Of a DNA stretch of 64,000 bases, positions 25,627 to 32,599 are shown in pieces. A program made the position numbers and the translations under genes. The notes below the pieces were generated by a model that had not been told where the DNA came from, ran no database searches, and saw only the letters and a program-made list of their open reading frames with translations. This DNA comes from Galactobacillus timonensis (GTDB lineage: Bacteria; Bacillota_I; Bacilli_A; Erysipelotrichales; Erysipelotrichaceae): the NCBI RefSeq assembly GCF_900240265.1, contig NZ_LT964739.1, forward strand, positions 675,948 to 739,947. Direction: 5' to 3'. The first letter of the stretch is position 1, and every line of letters starts with the position of its first letter.

Positions 25627-26111
25627 TACCTGTTTGTTCCGGTTTGTTTTCGTGGACGATTTCTGCGCTCAGCAAAGAATGTAGAAAGTATCTCAGAACA
25701 TTCTTTCTGCAGAATTCCGGACCAGATCGTCTTCGGATAGCTGCCGATGTGTTTCAGCTGTTTCACCTGAACCAGCGTCTCAGTGCATCCGCCCTTTGGA
25801 TCAGCGGTTCCATAGTACAGGTTGCGGATCCGGCTCAGTCCAATAACACCTGTGCACATCATGCACGGCTCCAGTGTCACATACAGATCGCAGTCATCCA
25901 GACTCCAGGTTCCAAGTACCTTCGAAGCTTCTTCAATTGCAAGCATCTCGGCATGGGCATTTGCCTGCTGGTAATGTTCCCGCATATTGTGGGCACGGGC
26001 AACGATCTCATTGTCGCGCACGATCACGGCGCCGACCGGTACCTCATCGATCTCTGCCGCCTTCTGTGCCTCTTTCAGAGCTTCCTGCATAAAATATTCG
26101 TCACTGTGCAT
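25626..26111 (-). CDS. tadA: tRNA-specific adenosine deaminase
   Basis: TadA deaminates A34 to inosine in tRNA-Arg(ACG). The 161-residue protein has the zinc/catalytic motifs NAHAEMLAIEEA (His and the proton-shuttle Glu, near 52-63) and LEPCMMCTGVI (two cysteines, near 81-91). The start reads MHSDEYFMQEALKEAQKAAE. It lies between the SRP RNA gene and dnaX, the conserved Bacillota context. Confidence 0.95.
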   Translation of the reverse strand: MHSDEYFMQEALKEAQKAAEIDEVPVGAVIVRDNEIVARAHNMREHYQQANAHAEMLAIEEASKVLGTWSLDDCDLYVTLEPCMMCTGVIGLSRIRNLYYGTADPKGGCTETLVQVKQLKHIGSYPKTIWSGILQKECSEILSTFFAERRNRPRKQTGTNR

Positions 26112-26128
26112 GCCCTGATTTTTTCATA

Positions 26129-26211
26129 AAAAAACGGCACACGCAAGCAGAGGTTTGTATGGCTGCTTCCTTCCGGACCTGACCAAGTTCTATACATGCT
26201 TGCTGTACCGT
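26129..26211 (-). ncRNA. ffs: Signal recognition particle RNA (short, 4.5S-like)
   Basis: The minus strand carries GGTCAGGTCCGGAAGGAAGC, the universally conserved SRP RNA helix 8 apical sequence, near 26163-26184. Flanking arms (CACGGTACAGCAAGCATGTAT and ATACAAACCTCTGCTTGCGTG, interrupted) pair into a long hairpin of about 80 nt, ending in a T-run at 26128-26134. The transcript is far too short to hold an Alu domain, so it is of the E. coli 4.5S type, not the 270-nt Bacillus scRNA. A promoter (TTGCTC, 17 bases, TATAAT at 26216-26221) lies immediately upstream. Confidence 0.93.
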
Positions 26212-26215
26212 GTTT

Positions 26216-26244
26216 ATTATATGGGAATTTACTGTTTAGAGCAA
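26216..26244 (-). promoter_or_regulatory. Promoter of the SRP RNA gene
   Basis: TTGCTC and a perfect TATAAT (26216-26221) separated by 17 bases on the minus strand, placing the transcript start at the base of the SRP RNA hairpin. Confidence 0.75.
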
Positions 26245-26257
26245 ATTTTAACTCTGA

Positions 26258-26277
26258 ATTGTTTCACGTGAAACAAT
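26258..26277. other. parS: parS site 1 (3' end of serS)
   Basis: ATTGTTTCACGTGAAACAAT is a perfect 20-bp palindrome containing TGTTTCACGTGAAACA (26260-26275), which matches the Bacillus parS consensus TGTTNCACGTGAAACA. Its last base is part of the serS stop codon. It should be bound by the Spo0J encoded at 13237-14136. Confidence 0.93.
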
Positions 26278-27581
26278 CAGAACATGTTCTTCTTCTTATC
26301 CTTCGGAACAAGGACCTTCTGGCCGCCCATGTACGGCTGCAGCGGCTCAGGAATCTTGACGGAGCCGTCTCTCTGCAGGTTGTTCTCGAAAAATGCAATC
26401 AGCATACGAGGCGGGGCGACAACGGTGTTGTTCAGTGTATGAGCGAAGTAATTGCCCTTCTCACCCTTGATGCGGATGCCAAGACGGCGTGCCTGTGCAT
26501 CACCGAGGTTAGAGCAGCTGCCGACTTCGAAATACTTCTTCTGACGCGGAGACCAAGCCTCAACGTCGCAGGACTTCACCTTCAGATCTGCAAGGTCGCC
26601 CGAGCAGCACTCAATCGTACGCACCGGGATATCGAGAGAACGGAAGAACTTGACTGAAATATTCCAGAGACGGTCATACCACATGGCAGAATCCTCCGGC
26701 TCACAGACGACAACCATCTCCTGCTTCTCAAACTGATGGACACGATACAGGCCGCGCTCCTCAATGCCATGGGCGCCGACTTCCTTGCGGAAGCAGGGGC
26801 TGTAGGATGTCAAAGTATACGGAAGGTTCTCCTTCTTCAGTGTCTCGCCGATGAAGCGGCCGACCATCGAGTGCTCAGACGTACCGATCAGATACAGATC
26901 CTCGCCTTCGATCTTGTACATCATGTTCTGCATTTCCGTGAAGGACATGACACCGTTGACAACGTTGCCATGAATCATGAACGGCGGAACGAAATAGGTG
27001 AAGCCTTCATTGATCATGAAGTCACGGGCATAGCTCAGAATGGAAGAATGAAGGCGGGCAACATCTCCCATCAGGTAGTAGAAGCCGTTGCCTGTCGTCT
27101 CACGTGCACTGTCCAGATCCAGACCATCGAGAGACTCCATGATATCCGTGTGATACGGGATCTCAAAATCCGGAACAACCGGCTCACCGAATTTCTGCAG
27201 CTCAACATTCTCACTGTCGTCCTTGCCAATGGGAACAGACGGATCAATGATCTGCGGGATTACGAGCATCCGCTTGCGGATCTCCTCCTGCATATTGTTT
27301 TCTTCAACTTCAAGAGTTTCGAGTTCCTTGTCTACGTCCTTAACGCGCTGTTTGCACGATTCCGCATCTTCCTTCTTGCCCTCGCGCATCAGTGCGCCGA
27401 TCTGCTTGGATACACGGTTGCGCTCTGCACGCAAATCATCGCCGTGCTGTTTGGCGGCGCGGTACTTTTCATCCAGGTCGCGCACCTCATCGACCAGCGG
27501 AAGTTTTTCGTCCTGGAACTTCTTCTTGATATTTTCTTTGACGAAGTCCGGATTCTCACGAATAAGCTTAATGTCAATCAT
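26277..27581 (-). CDS. serS: Seryl-tRNA synthetase
   Basis: Class II synthetase charging tRNA-Ser. The 434-residue protein has the N-terminal tRNA-binding coiled coil (residues about 30-105, rich in K/E), motif 2 CFRKEVGAHGIEERGLYRVHQFEKQEM near 270-296 and motif 3 NNTVVAPPRMLIAFFENNLQRDG near 380-402. TGTSEHSMVG near 235 is the serine-site region. Expression should be controlled by the serine-specific T-box in the leader. The gene is bracketed by two parS palindromes. Confidence 0.97.
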   Translation of the reverse strand: MIDIKLIRENPDFVKENIKKKFQDEKLPLVDEVRDLDEKYRAAKQHGDDLRAERNRVSKQIGALMREGKKEDAESCKQRVKDVDKELETLEVEENNMQEEIRKRMLVIPQIIDPSVPIGKDDSENVELQKFGEPVVPDFEIPYHTDIMESLDGLDLDSARETTGNGFYYLMGDVARLHSSILSYARDFMINEGFTYFVPPFMIHGNVVNGVMSFTEMQNMMYKIEGEDLYLIGTSEHSMVGRFIGETLKKENLPYTLTSYSPCFRKEVGAHGIEERGLYRVHQFEKQEMVVVCEPEDSAMWYDRLWNISVKFFRSLDIPVRTIECCSGDLADLKVKSCDVEAWSPRQKKYFEVGSCSNLGDAQARRLGIRIKGEKGNYFAHTLNNTVVAPPRMLIAFFENNLQRDGSVKIPEPLQPYMGGQKVLVPKDKKKNMF

Positions 27582-27604
27582 CTTTCTTCTCCTTTATAGA
27601 AATA

Positions 27605-27637
27605 AAAAACATCGTCTCCATTGCTAGGGACGATGTG
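27605..27637 (-). terminator. T-box-controlled attenuator of serS
   Basis: ACATCGTCC and GGAGACGATGT arms with a short loop, followed by a T-run on the minus strand. It is the default structure that stops transcription when tRNA-Ser is charged. Confidence 0.85.
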
Positions 27638-27660
27638 ATCGCGGTGCCACCCTGATTGAA

Positions 27661-27680
27661 ATTGTTTCACGTGAAACAAT
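27661..27680. other. parS: parS site 2 (inside the serS T-box leader)
   Basis: ATTGTTTCACGTGAAACAAT again, identical over 20 bases to the site at 26258-26277, with the 16-bp parS core at 27663-27678. It is transcribed as part of the leader RNA, where it would fold as a hairpin between the Stem I/III part and the antiterminator. Confidence 0.93.
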
Positions 27681-27830
27681 TTCCTCTCGACACGGATAAC
27701 GGGCGCTGCCGGAAATGACTGGTTTCTCTCGGGAATGGATTTCTCTGTCCTCTGCAATGGTTCGCATCAACCACCATTTTTCTGCGCCAGAACGTACAGA
27801 TACTAAGTTCCTTCAACGATTTACGAACAC

Positions 27831-27859
27831 ATTCTGTCATCGTAAACATGGTTTGTCAA
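27831..27859 (-). promoter_or_regulatory. serS promoter
   Basis: TTGACA (27854-27859) and CAGAAT (27831-27836) with a 17-base spacer on the minus strand. Its -35 element overlaps the -35 of the divergent lipoprotein promoter. Confidence 0.6.
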
Positions 27860-27881
27860 GAAACTGTCCAGGGTATAAAAT
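27853..27881 (+). promoter_or_regulatory. Promoter of the divergent lipoprotein gene
   Basis: TTGTCA (27853-27858) and TAAAAT (27876-27881) with a 17-base spacer. Transcription would start about 27888, only three bases before the ATG at 27891, so the mRNA may be leaderless. The -35 shares five bases with the serS -35 on the other strand. Confidence 0.55.
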
Positions 27882-27890
27882 TGTGGAACC

Positions 27891-28832
27891 ATGAAACGAT
27901 TTCTAGCGTTTTTCCTCACATGTACGATGCTCGCTGCCTGCGGCACAAAACAAAGCACGCAGCAGAATACGAACAGTTCTACTAACGATTATAACGGTCC
28001 CGAAGTATCCGCCGACACCCGTACCGATGAAGAAAAGGAACTGGCGATGATCCAGGATGCCGTCTCTACCTACAATGATAATAAGGTCAGCGAGACCTCG
28101 GACTATTACGGAGTTACGATTCCGGATCTTCCGCTGGAAGTGGATTCCCTTCCCCAGGTCAATTCGCTGAGTGATCTGACAATTCTGGATACAGACCCGA
28201 TGATGACCAATTCAGTACTGACGGCAGAGATGCCGATCGATTCCGCCTACACCATCATCTTTACGATTTACCATGCGACCGGTGAATCGTTCTGGCTGAA
28301 TGGAACCGTGGAATTTCAGCAGAATCTCGATGCAGTCACAGTTGATGATCCGCAGTACGCAGATATACGTAATACATTGTCTTCTCTTCTTTCGCAGCAG
28401 AAAACCATTCTGAACTGGTTCTACGGGCTGAACGTAACCGTCGGCGATACACCGGTCGAAGGTACGGAATACTATCCGGTTGTTTCGGTGGAAGGTCTTT
28501 CTTCTCCTTCCATCGCCGCAATGAAGGAAGCGGCGGAAAAAATATTTACCGCCGACTATCTGAATGCATCATTCTATCCGTCCGCATTTGACGGAGAGGA
28601 ACCGATGTATCAGGAGATCAACGGACAGCTTTGCAAGCGTGAATCCGATATGACAAGCATGCTGGATGGCGAAAGCTACGCAACGGATTATATTGCGACT
28701 GTTTCCAACCAGGATGATCGCATTCTGATTGATATTCATACCACAATTCTTGACCAGGTACAGCCCACAATACGCCGTATCGTTCTCTTGAATACTGACA
28801 GCGGCATCCGCCTTTCGGCCGCCTACGAATGA
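27891..28832 (+). CDS. Lipoprotein of unknown function
   Basis: A 313-residue exported lipoprotein: signal peptide MKRFLAFFLTCTMLAACG with lipobox LAAC (Cys near residue 17), then a low-complexity N/S/T linker to about residue 35 and an acidic, strand-rich globular domain. No recognised family or catalytic motif. It is transcribed rightward, opposite to serS and to the leading-strand direction of this chromosome arm. No clear Shine-Dalgarno precedes the ATG, consistent with a very short or absent leader. Confidence 0.8.
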   Translation: MKRFLAFFLTCTMLAACGTKQSTQQNTNSSTNDYNGPEVSADTRTDEEKELAMIQDAVSTYNDNKVSETSDYYGVTIPDLPLEVDSLPQVNSLSDLTILDTDPMMTNSVLTAEMPIDSAYTIIFTIYHATGESFWLNGTVEFQQNLDAVTVDDPQYADIRNTLSSLLSQQKTILNWFYGLNVTVGDTPVEGTEYYPVVSVEGLSSPSIAAMKEAAEKIFTADYLNASFYPSAFDGEEPMYQEINGQLCKRESDMTSMLDGESYATDYIATVSNQDDRILIDIHTTILDQVQPTIRRIVLLNTDSGIRLSAAYE

Positions 28833-28845
28833 TGCCCGCATGCAT

Positions 28846-28869
28846 ATTCATGCATGAGAATGCATGAAT
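28846..28869. repeat. Perfect 10-bp hairpin with GAGA loop
   Basis: ATTCATGCAT (28846-28855), GAGA, ATGCATGAAT (28860-28869). A further ATGCAT lies just before at 28840-28845. There is no T-run, so it is not a classic terminator of the lipoprotein gene, though it lies 14 bases past its stop. Confidence 0.75.
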
Positions 28870-28918
28870 AGATGAAGAATGTAGATGAAATGTACAACAT
28901 TCTTGTTGAAAAATCTGG

Positions 28919-28938
28919 TTTCACATGCTTGAAATGTG
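28919..28938. promoter_or_regulatory. Inverted repeat before the small basic protein gene
   Basis: TCACAT and ATGTGA separated by seven bases, about 60 bases before the start of the next gene. It could be an operator for that gene, whose product may be a ribbon-helix-helix protein; this is inference. Confidence 0.3.
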
Positions 28939-28993
28939 AGATTTATGTGTTAGTATCCGCTTTGGAGGAGCCACCCGGGAAAGGAGCCAGAAA

Positions 28994-29284
28994 ATGGCAA
29001 AGAAATCCGAAGAGGTTTACAAGAAGAAGCTTGACTACAACAACAATTACAATCGTCTGAATTACCGCTCCTTCTCCATCCGCTACAACGTCACCTCAGA
29101 AAAGAGAATCATCAGTTGGCTCGAAAAGAAACCCAGTCTGAAGGTTTATCTGACTGAGCTGATTGCGGAAGATATGGAGAAGCACGGCCGCTCTGCTGCC
29201 AAGACTCCGGCAAAGAAAAAGGAAAAAGCGGAAGAGCCGTCAAAAAAAACTGCAGGAAAGAAGACTGCAGCCAAGCACAAATAA
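28994..29284 (+). CDS. Small basic protein, possible ribbon-helix-helix fold with lysine-rich tail
   Basis: A 96-residue protein. Residues about 20-58 (YRSFSIRYNVTSEKRIISWL then KVYLTELIAEDMEKHG) have the layout of a short strand followed by two helices, as in ribbon-helix-helix proteins often found on mobile elements of Bacillota. Residues 60-96 are a K/A/E-rich tail with AKKK, KKTAGKKTAAK repeats resembling histone-H1-like tails. GGAG lies before the ATG. It stands directly upstream of the three-gene defence-like module but has its own strong terminator. Function is not known. Confidence 0.7.
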   Translation: MAKKSEEVYKKKLDYNNNYNRLNYRSFSIRYNVTSEKRIISWLEKKPSLKVYLTELIAEDMEKHGRSAAKTPAKKKEKAEEPSKKTAGKKTAAKHK

Positions 29285-29294
29285 ACAATTAAAA

Positions 29295-29356
29295 TTCATT
29301 CGCTTCCTACGCTGCAGCAGCCAGTGGCCCTGCTGCAGCTTTTTTAATGCGAATGA
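29295..29356. repeat. Nested inverted repeats around the terminator
   Basis: Outside the terminator hairpin (29311-29340), ATTCATTCGC (29295-29304) and GCGAATGA (29349-29356) form an outer pair, so the whole 62-base stretch is a nested palindrome. Confidence 0.6.
29311..29346 (+). terminator. Strong terminator before the TerB-ATPase-helicase module
   Basis: GCTGCAGCAG (29311-29320) pairs perfectly with CTGCTGCAGC (29330-29339) and is followed by a T-run. It separates the small basic protein gene from the downstream module. Confidence 0.9.
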
Positions 29357-29426
29357 GGAGGAATAAAATGTATTCGTAATATCTTCTATACTTTACGGGA
29401 GTATTGTTTCATCAGGAGAAGGAAAC

Positions 29427-31274
29427 GTGGAACTGTCGCAGCTTATTACATACGCAAAAGACAAATATCAGATCAAGCCACAGTACAGGTTGAAGGACTT
29501 TCCCGGCTTTCCCGTTCTCTGTCATCCGGGGACAAAAAAAGATATCGCCTTTCTGATGCAGCAGTATGACAGCGAAACCGGAGAGTTCATTGAATGCTGC
29601 GATCTCAAGTGCAGTCCGAACGATAACATACCGCGAAATGTGTCGTGGATTTCCCGCCCCTTCCACAAGAAAGGCCCCAACTGGATCGGCATATCCTTCA
29701 CCCAAGACACGGACGCTGATGCCGTATTCCATCTTTTTGATCAGGCCGTTCAGATGGAAAATCAGTCCGGCTGTACCATTGTTCTGGATGAAATATCAAA
29801 TGCAGCAGACAAAAGTTATCATGATACGCCGCTGCCGTTTTCCGACAGTTCCTACCGTCCCGCAAAAGAAGTCATGCCGGACAGACTTCGCAGATTGATC
29901 CGGATGTTTTCCTACTTCCGCCATTCTCCTAACATACGTGCAAAGGAATTCTATGAACAGGCAAAGTTCATGGAAAACTACACGGATGACGTACCATGGA
30001 CGGGCAGCTTCTTCACCTATTTTCCTACCTATCAGGATCTGACAACCACGCAGCTGCGCGGATATTTTTCCTGGCGCACCAGAGTAAGAAACGGTGAGTA
30101 TACGCCGATCTCTTCTTCTGCAGCCCATATTTATATTTACGAACTGCTCAACGGCATCGGAACCAGCTCTGCGGAAGATGCGCTGCAGAAGATGAAGGAT
30201 TTTGAGTCCGGCTTTATTGACTCCGGCATCGGCGACGAAAACCTACGTCCCGGCCTGGATGAATGGATGGTGAGCTTTGCCATTCTGCACGCTCTTCCCT
30301 CAGATCTGATCAAGGATCACATTGATAAAAAAATGATGCAGAAAGATGAAGCCCTTGCCGCACTGCGCAGCCCCGCGGAATCGAGAGATGAACAGATCTT
30401 CTCTGCATTGTGTTTGCTCGCTCCAGGGGCACTGTCCAACTCAGCCGTCGTATCCATGGACAGAACCCGCGCCGTCCACCTCTTCAGTGAAGCATGGCGT
30501 TCCGCGTCACATTACATCCATAATGGTATGGATCTTTTTACGCTGTGCTTTGGAAAGCCGATTGAGTGGCGGTGGCTGCCCCTCAATAACACAGTCTATT
30601 ATCGTCCGGATTCATATCCTGACGCTGACTATATCCTGGATCCAGTCCGTTCCTATTATTGCCGTCACAACGTATGGAAAACCAGGTCTTACGATTCTCT
30701 GTATTTTGACAAAGATTTATTCAATGGCTTTCTTCATGAAACAGACCGCCTGCTGCGAAAATATCTGAAGACCGGAAGAAAACTGAAACAGCGAACGAGC
30801 GAAGAATGGGCAGATCCTTATGTCAACGCCGTCATTGAAGCAGACAGAAAAGCGGTTCTTGAAGCATCACGTCCAAAGATCAGCATCGACCTTTCCGAAC
30901 TGGACCAGATCCGCAGCGACTCTCTGATTACGCGTAACAGCCTGCTTACCGAAGAGGATCTGCAGGAATTGAATGAAACACAGGTGGAAACAGTTCCAGA
31001 ACCGGAAACGAAAAATACAGATGAAGCACAGAATACTGCGGCTGTACCATTAAATGCAGTCGAAGCCAAAATCCTGCGAAAGCTGTTACGTTACGAAGAT
31101 CCTTCATCGCTGATACGGAAGAATCACCTCACTCCTGCTCTGACTGCAGACAAGATCAATGAAGCCATGTTTGATGAAATCGGTGATACCATTCTTGCCT
31201 GCGAAGATGATCAGTTATCCATCGTTGAAGATTACCGGGAGGATCTTGCCCGACTGCTTGGAGGCACACAATGA
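29427..31274 (+). CDS. sngA: TerB-N/TerB-C domain protein, Shango-like component A
   Basis: A 615-residue protein. Residues about 140-270 match the TerB-N domain: RPAKEVMPDRLRRLIRMFSY, AKEFYEQAKFMENYTDD, FFTYFPTYQDLTTTQLRGYF, WRTRVRNGEYT and YIYELLNGIG. The C-terminal 180 residues (from about ISIDLSELDQIRSDS) fit a TerB-C-type helical region. In Shango antiphage systems a TerB-domain protein is encoded with an ATPase and a helicase, which is the arrangement here. The GTG start at 29427 is preceded by AGGAGAAGG; the next gene overlaps by four bases (ATGA). How the protein acts is not known. Confidence 0.78.
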   Translation: MELSQLITYAKDKYQIKPQYRLKDFPGFPVLCHPGTKKDIAFLMQQYDSETGEFIECCDLKCSPNDNIPRNVSWISRPFHKKGPNWIGISFTQDTDADAVFHLFDQAVQMENQSGCTIVLDEISNAADKSYHDTPLPFSDSSYRPAKEVMPDRLRRLIRMFSYFRHSPNIRAKEFYEQAKFMENYTDDVPWTGSFFTYFPTYQDLTTTQLRGYFSWRTRVRNGEYTPISSSAAHIYIYELLNGIGTSSAEDALQKMKDFESGFIDSGIGDENLRPGLDEWMVSFAILHALPSDLIKDHIDKKMMQKDEALAALRSPAESRDEQIFSALCLLAPGALSNSAVVSMDRTRAVHLFSEAWRSASHYIHNGMDLFTLCFGKPIEWRWLPLNNTVYYRPDSYPDADYILDPVRSYYCRHNVWKTRSYDSLYFDKDLFNGFLHETDRLLRKYLKTGRKLKQRTSEEWADPYVNAVIEADRKAVLEASRPKISIDLSELDQIRSDSLITRNSLLTEEDLQELNETQVETVPEPETKNTDEAQNTAAVPLNAVEAKILRKLLRYEDPSSLIRKNHLTPALTADKINEAMFDEIGDTILACEDDQLSIVEDYREDLARLLGGTQ

Positions 31275-32599
31275 ACAACAATAAGAAAGTACCGAAACGC
31301 ATTTCACAGACCGTTCTGAATTCACTGAAAGGCGGCGTCGTTCCGCGCATCGGTCTGCCGTATATTACCGTCGGCCGTAAAAATGAGATCGCAGCACTGC
31401 TTCATGATGTCGACATTATTTCGGAAGGCGGCGCATCGTTCCGTTTCATCGTTGGACGCTATGGAAGCGGAAAGAGTTTCCTGCTGCAGACGATCCGCAA
31501 CTATGCCATGGACCGCGGCTTTGTCGTCGCTGACGGGGATCTTTCGCCAGAGCGCCGCCTGCAGGGTACGCGCGGCCAGGGGCTTGCGACCTACCGTGAA
31601 CTGATCTCCAACCTCTCAACAAAAACAAAGCCAGAAGGAGGTGCACTGACACTCCTGCTTGATCGCTGGATCAGCAGTGTACAGAATGAAGCCGTACAGG
31701 AAACCGGACTGCTGCCAGGTGATCCTGCCCTGACCACCGCAACGGACAGGAAGATCTACGCCGTCACGTCTTCACTCAGCGAGCTGGTGCACGGCTTTGA
31801 ATTTGCCCGCCTGCTTTCCACCTACTACCATGCGACCATGGAAGGCGACGATGCCCTCAAGGCAAAGGTTGTCCGCTGGTTCCGTGGCGAATACAGTCTC
31901 AAAAGTGAAGCCAGGCAGGAACTCGGCGTCAATATCATCATTACCGACGAAGACTGGTACGACTATCTGAAGATCTTCGCATCCTTCTTCCGCATGGCCG
32001 GATATGCAGGCATGTTAATCATGATTGATGAACTCGTCAACATCTACAAGATTCCCAATGCCATCACCCGCCAGTACAACTATGAAAAGATCCTTACCAT
32101 GTATAACGACACGCTGCAGGGCAAAGCACATTATCTCGGCATCCTCATGGGCGCAACTCCACAGGCCCTCGAAGACAGGCGCCGCGGCATCTACAGCTAC
32201 GAAGCATTGCGTTCAAGACTTGCCGAAGGCCGCTTCTCAAGGCCGGGTGCACGCGATCTGCTCGCCCCTGTCATCCGTCTGGAGCCGCTAACGGCGGAAG
32301 AGATGCTCGTCCTGTGTGAAAAGCTGGCAGACATGCACGCAGGTCTTTACAGCTATGAACGGAAGATCACAACGGATGATCTCGCCGGCTTCATCAAGAT
32401 TGAATACGGACGCATCGGTGCCGATCAGAACATCACGCCCCGCGAAGTGATCCGCGACTTCATTGAGCTTCTTGACCTTCTGTATCAAAATCCTGACATG
32501 ACCCTCGCACAGCTGCTGCAGTCGGATGAATTTACCTACACAAAATCTGAAGCAGTTTCTGATGAGGCGGATCAGGGTTATACGGAGTTCACAGTATGA
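31271..32599 (+). CDS. sngB: BrxD-like P-loop ATPase (DUF2791), Shango-like component B
   Basis: A 442-residue AAA-type ATPase. Walker A is FIVGRYGSGKSFLLQTIRNY (about 59-78) and Walker B is GMLIMIDELVNIY (about 245-258); GATPQALEDRRRGIYSYEAL RSRL with arginines near 300-316 is a conserved block of DUF2791 proteins. The same family supplies BrxD in BREX type 2 and the ATPase of Shango. It overlaps both neighbours by four bases (ATGA at 31271 and 32596), so the three products are probably made in fixed ratio. None of the BREX methylase or PglZ genes is present. Confidence 0.8.
   Translation: MNNNKKVPKRISQTVLNSLKGGVVPRIGLPYITVGRKNEIAALLHDVDIISEGGASFRFIVGRYGSGKSFLLQTIRNYAMDRGFVVADGDLSPERRLQGTRGQGLATYRELISNLSTKTKPEGGALTLLLDRWISSVQNEAVQETGLLPGDPALTTATDRKIYAVTSSLSELVHGFEFARLLSTYYHATMEGDDALKAKVVRWFRGEYSLKSEARQELGVNIIITDEDWYDYLKIFASFFRMAGYAGMLIMIDELVNIYKIPNAITRQYNYEKILTMYNDTLQGKAHYLGILMGATPQALEDRRRGIYSYEALRSRLAEGRFSRPGARDLLAPVIRLEPLTAEEMLVLCEKLADMHAGLYSYERKITTDDLAGFIKIEYGRIGADQNITPREVIRDFIELLDLLYQNPDMTLAQLLQSDEFTYTKSEAVSDEADQGYTEFTV

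Larger units (their letters stand above)
27600..27835 (-). promoter_or_regulatory. Serine-specific T-box leader of serS
   Basis: The minus strand carries AGGGTGGCACCGCG (27637-27652), the T-box core that pairs with the tRNA acceptor end, followed by a terminator with ACATCGTCC/GGAGACGATGT arms and a T-run at 27605-27610. Upstream, the Stem I region has an AGTA bulge sequence and, on its 3' side, an internal loop reading AGAGAAATCCATT; TCC there is a serine codon and the likely specifier. When uncharged tRNA-Ser binds, the antiterminator forms and serS is read. A 20-bp parS palindrome lies between Stem I/III and the T-box core. Confidence 0.92.

Noticed and set aside
28960..28985. A Noc-binding-site-like CCCGGGAAA near the small basic gene
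   Set aside because: It lacks the symmetric ATTTCCCGGGAAAT form known from Bacillus, and the site preference of this Noc is unknown.
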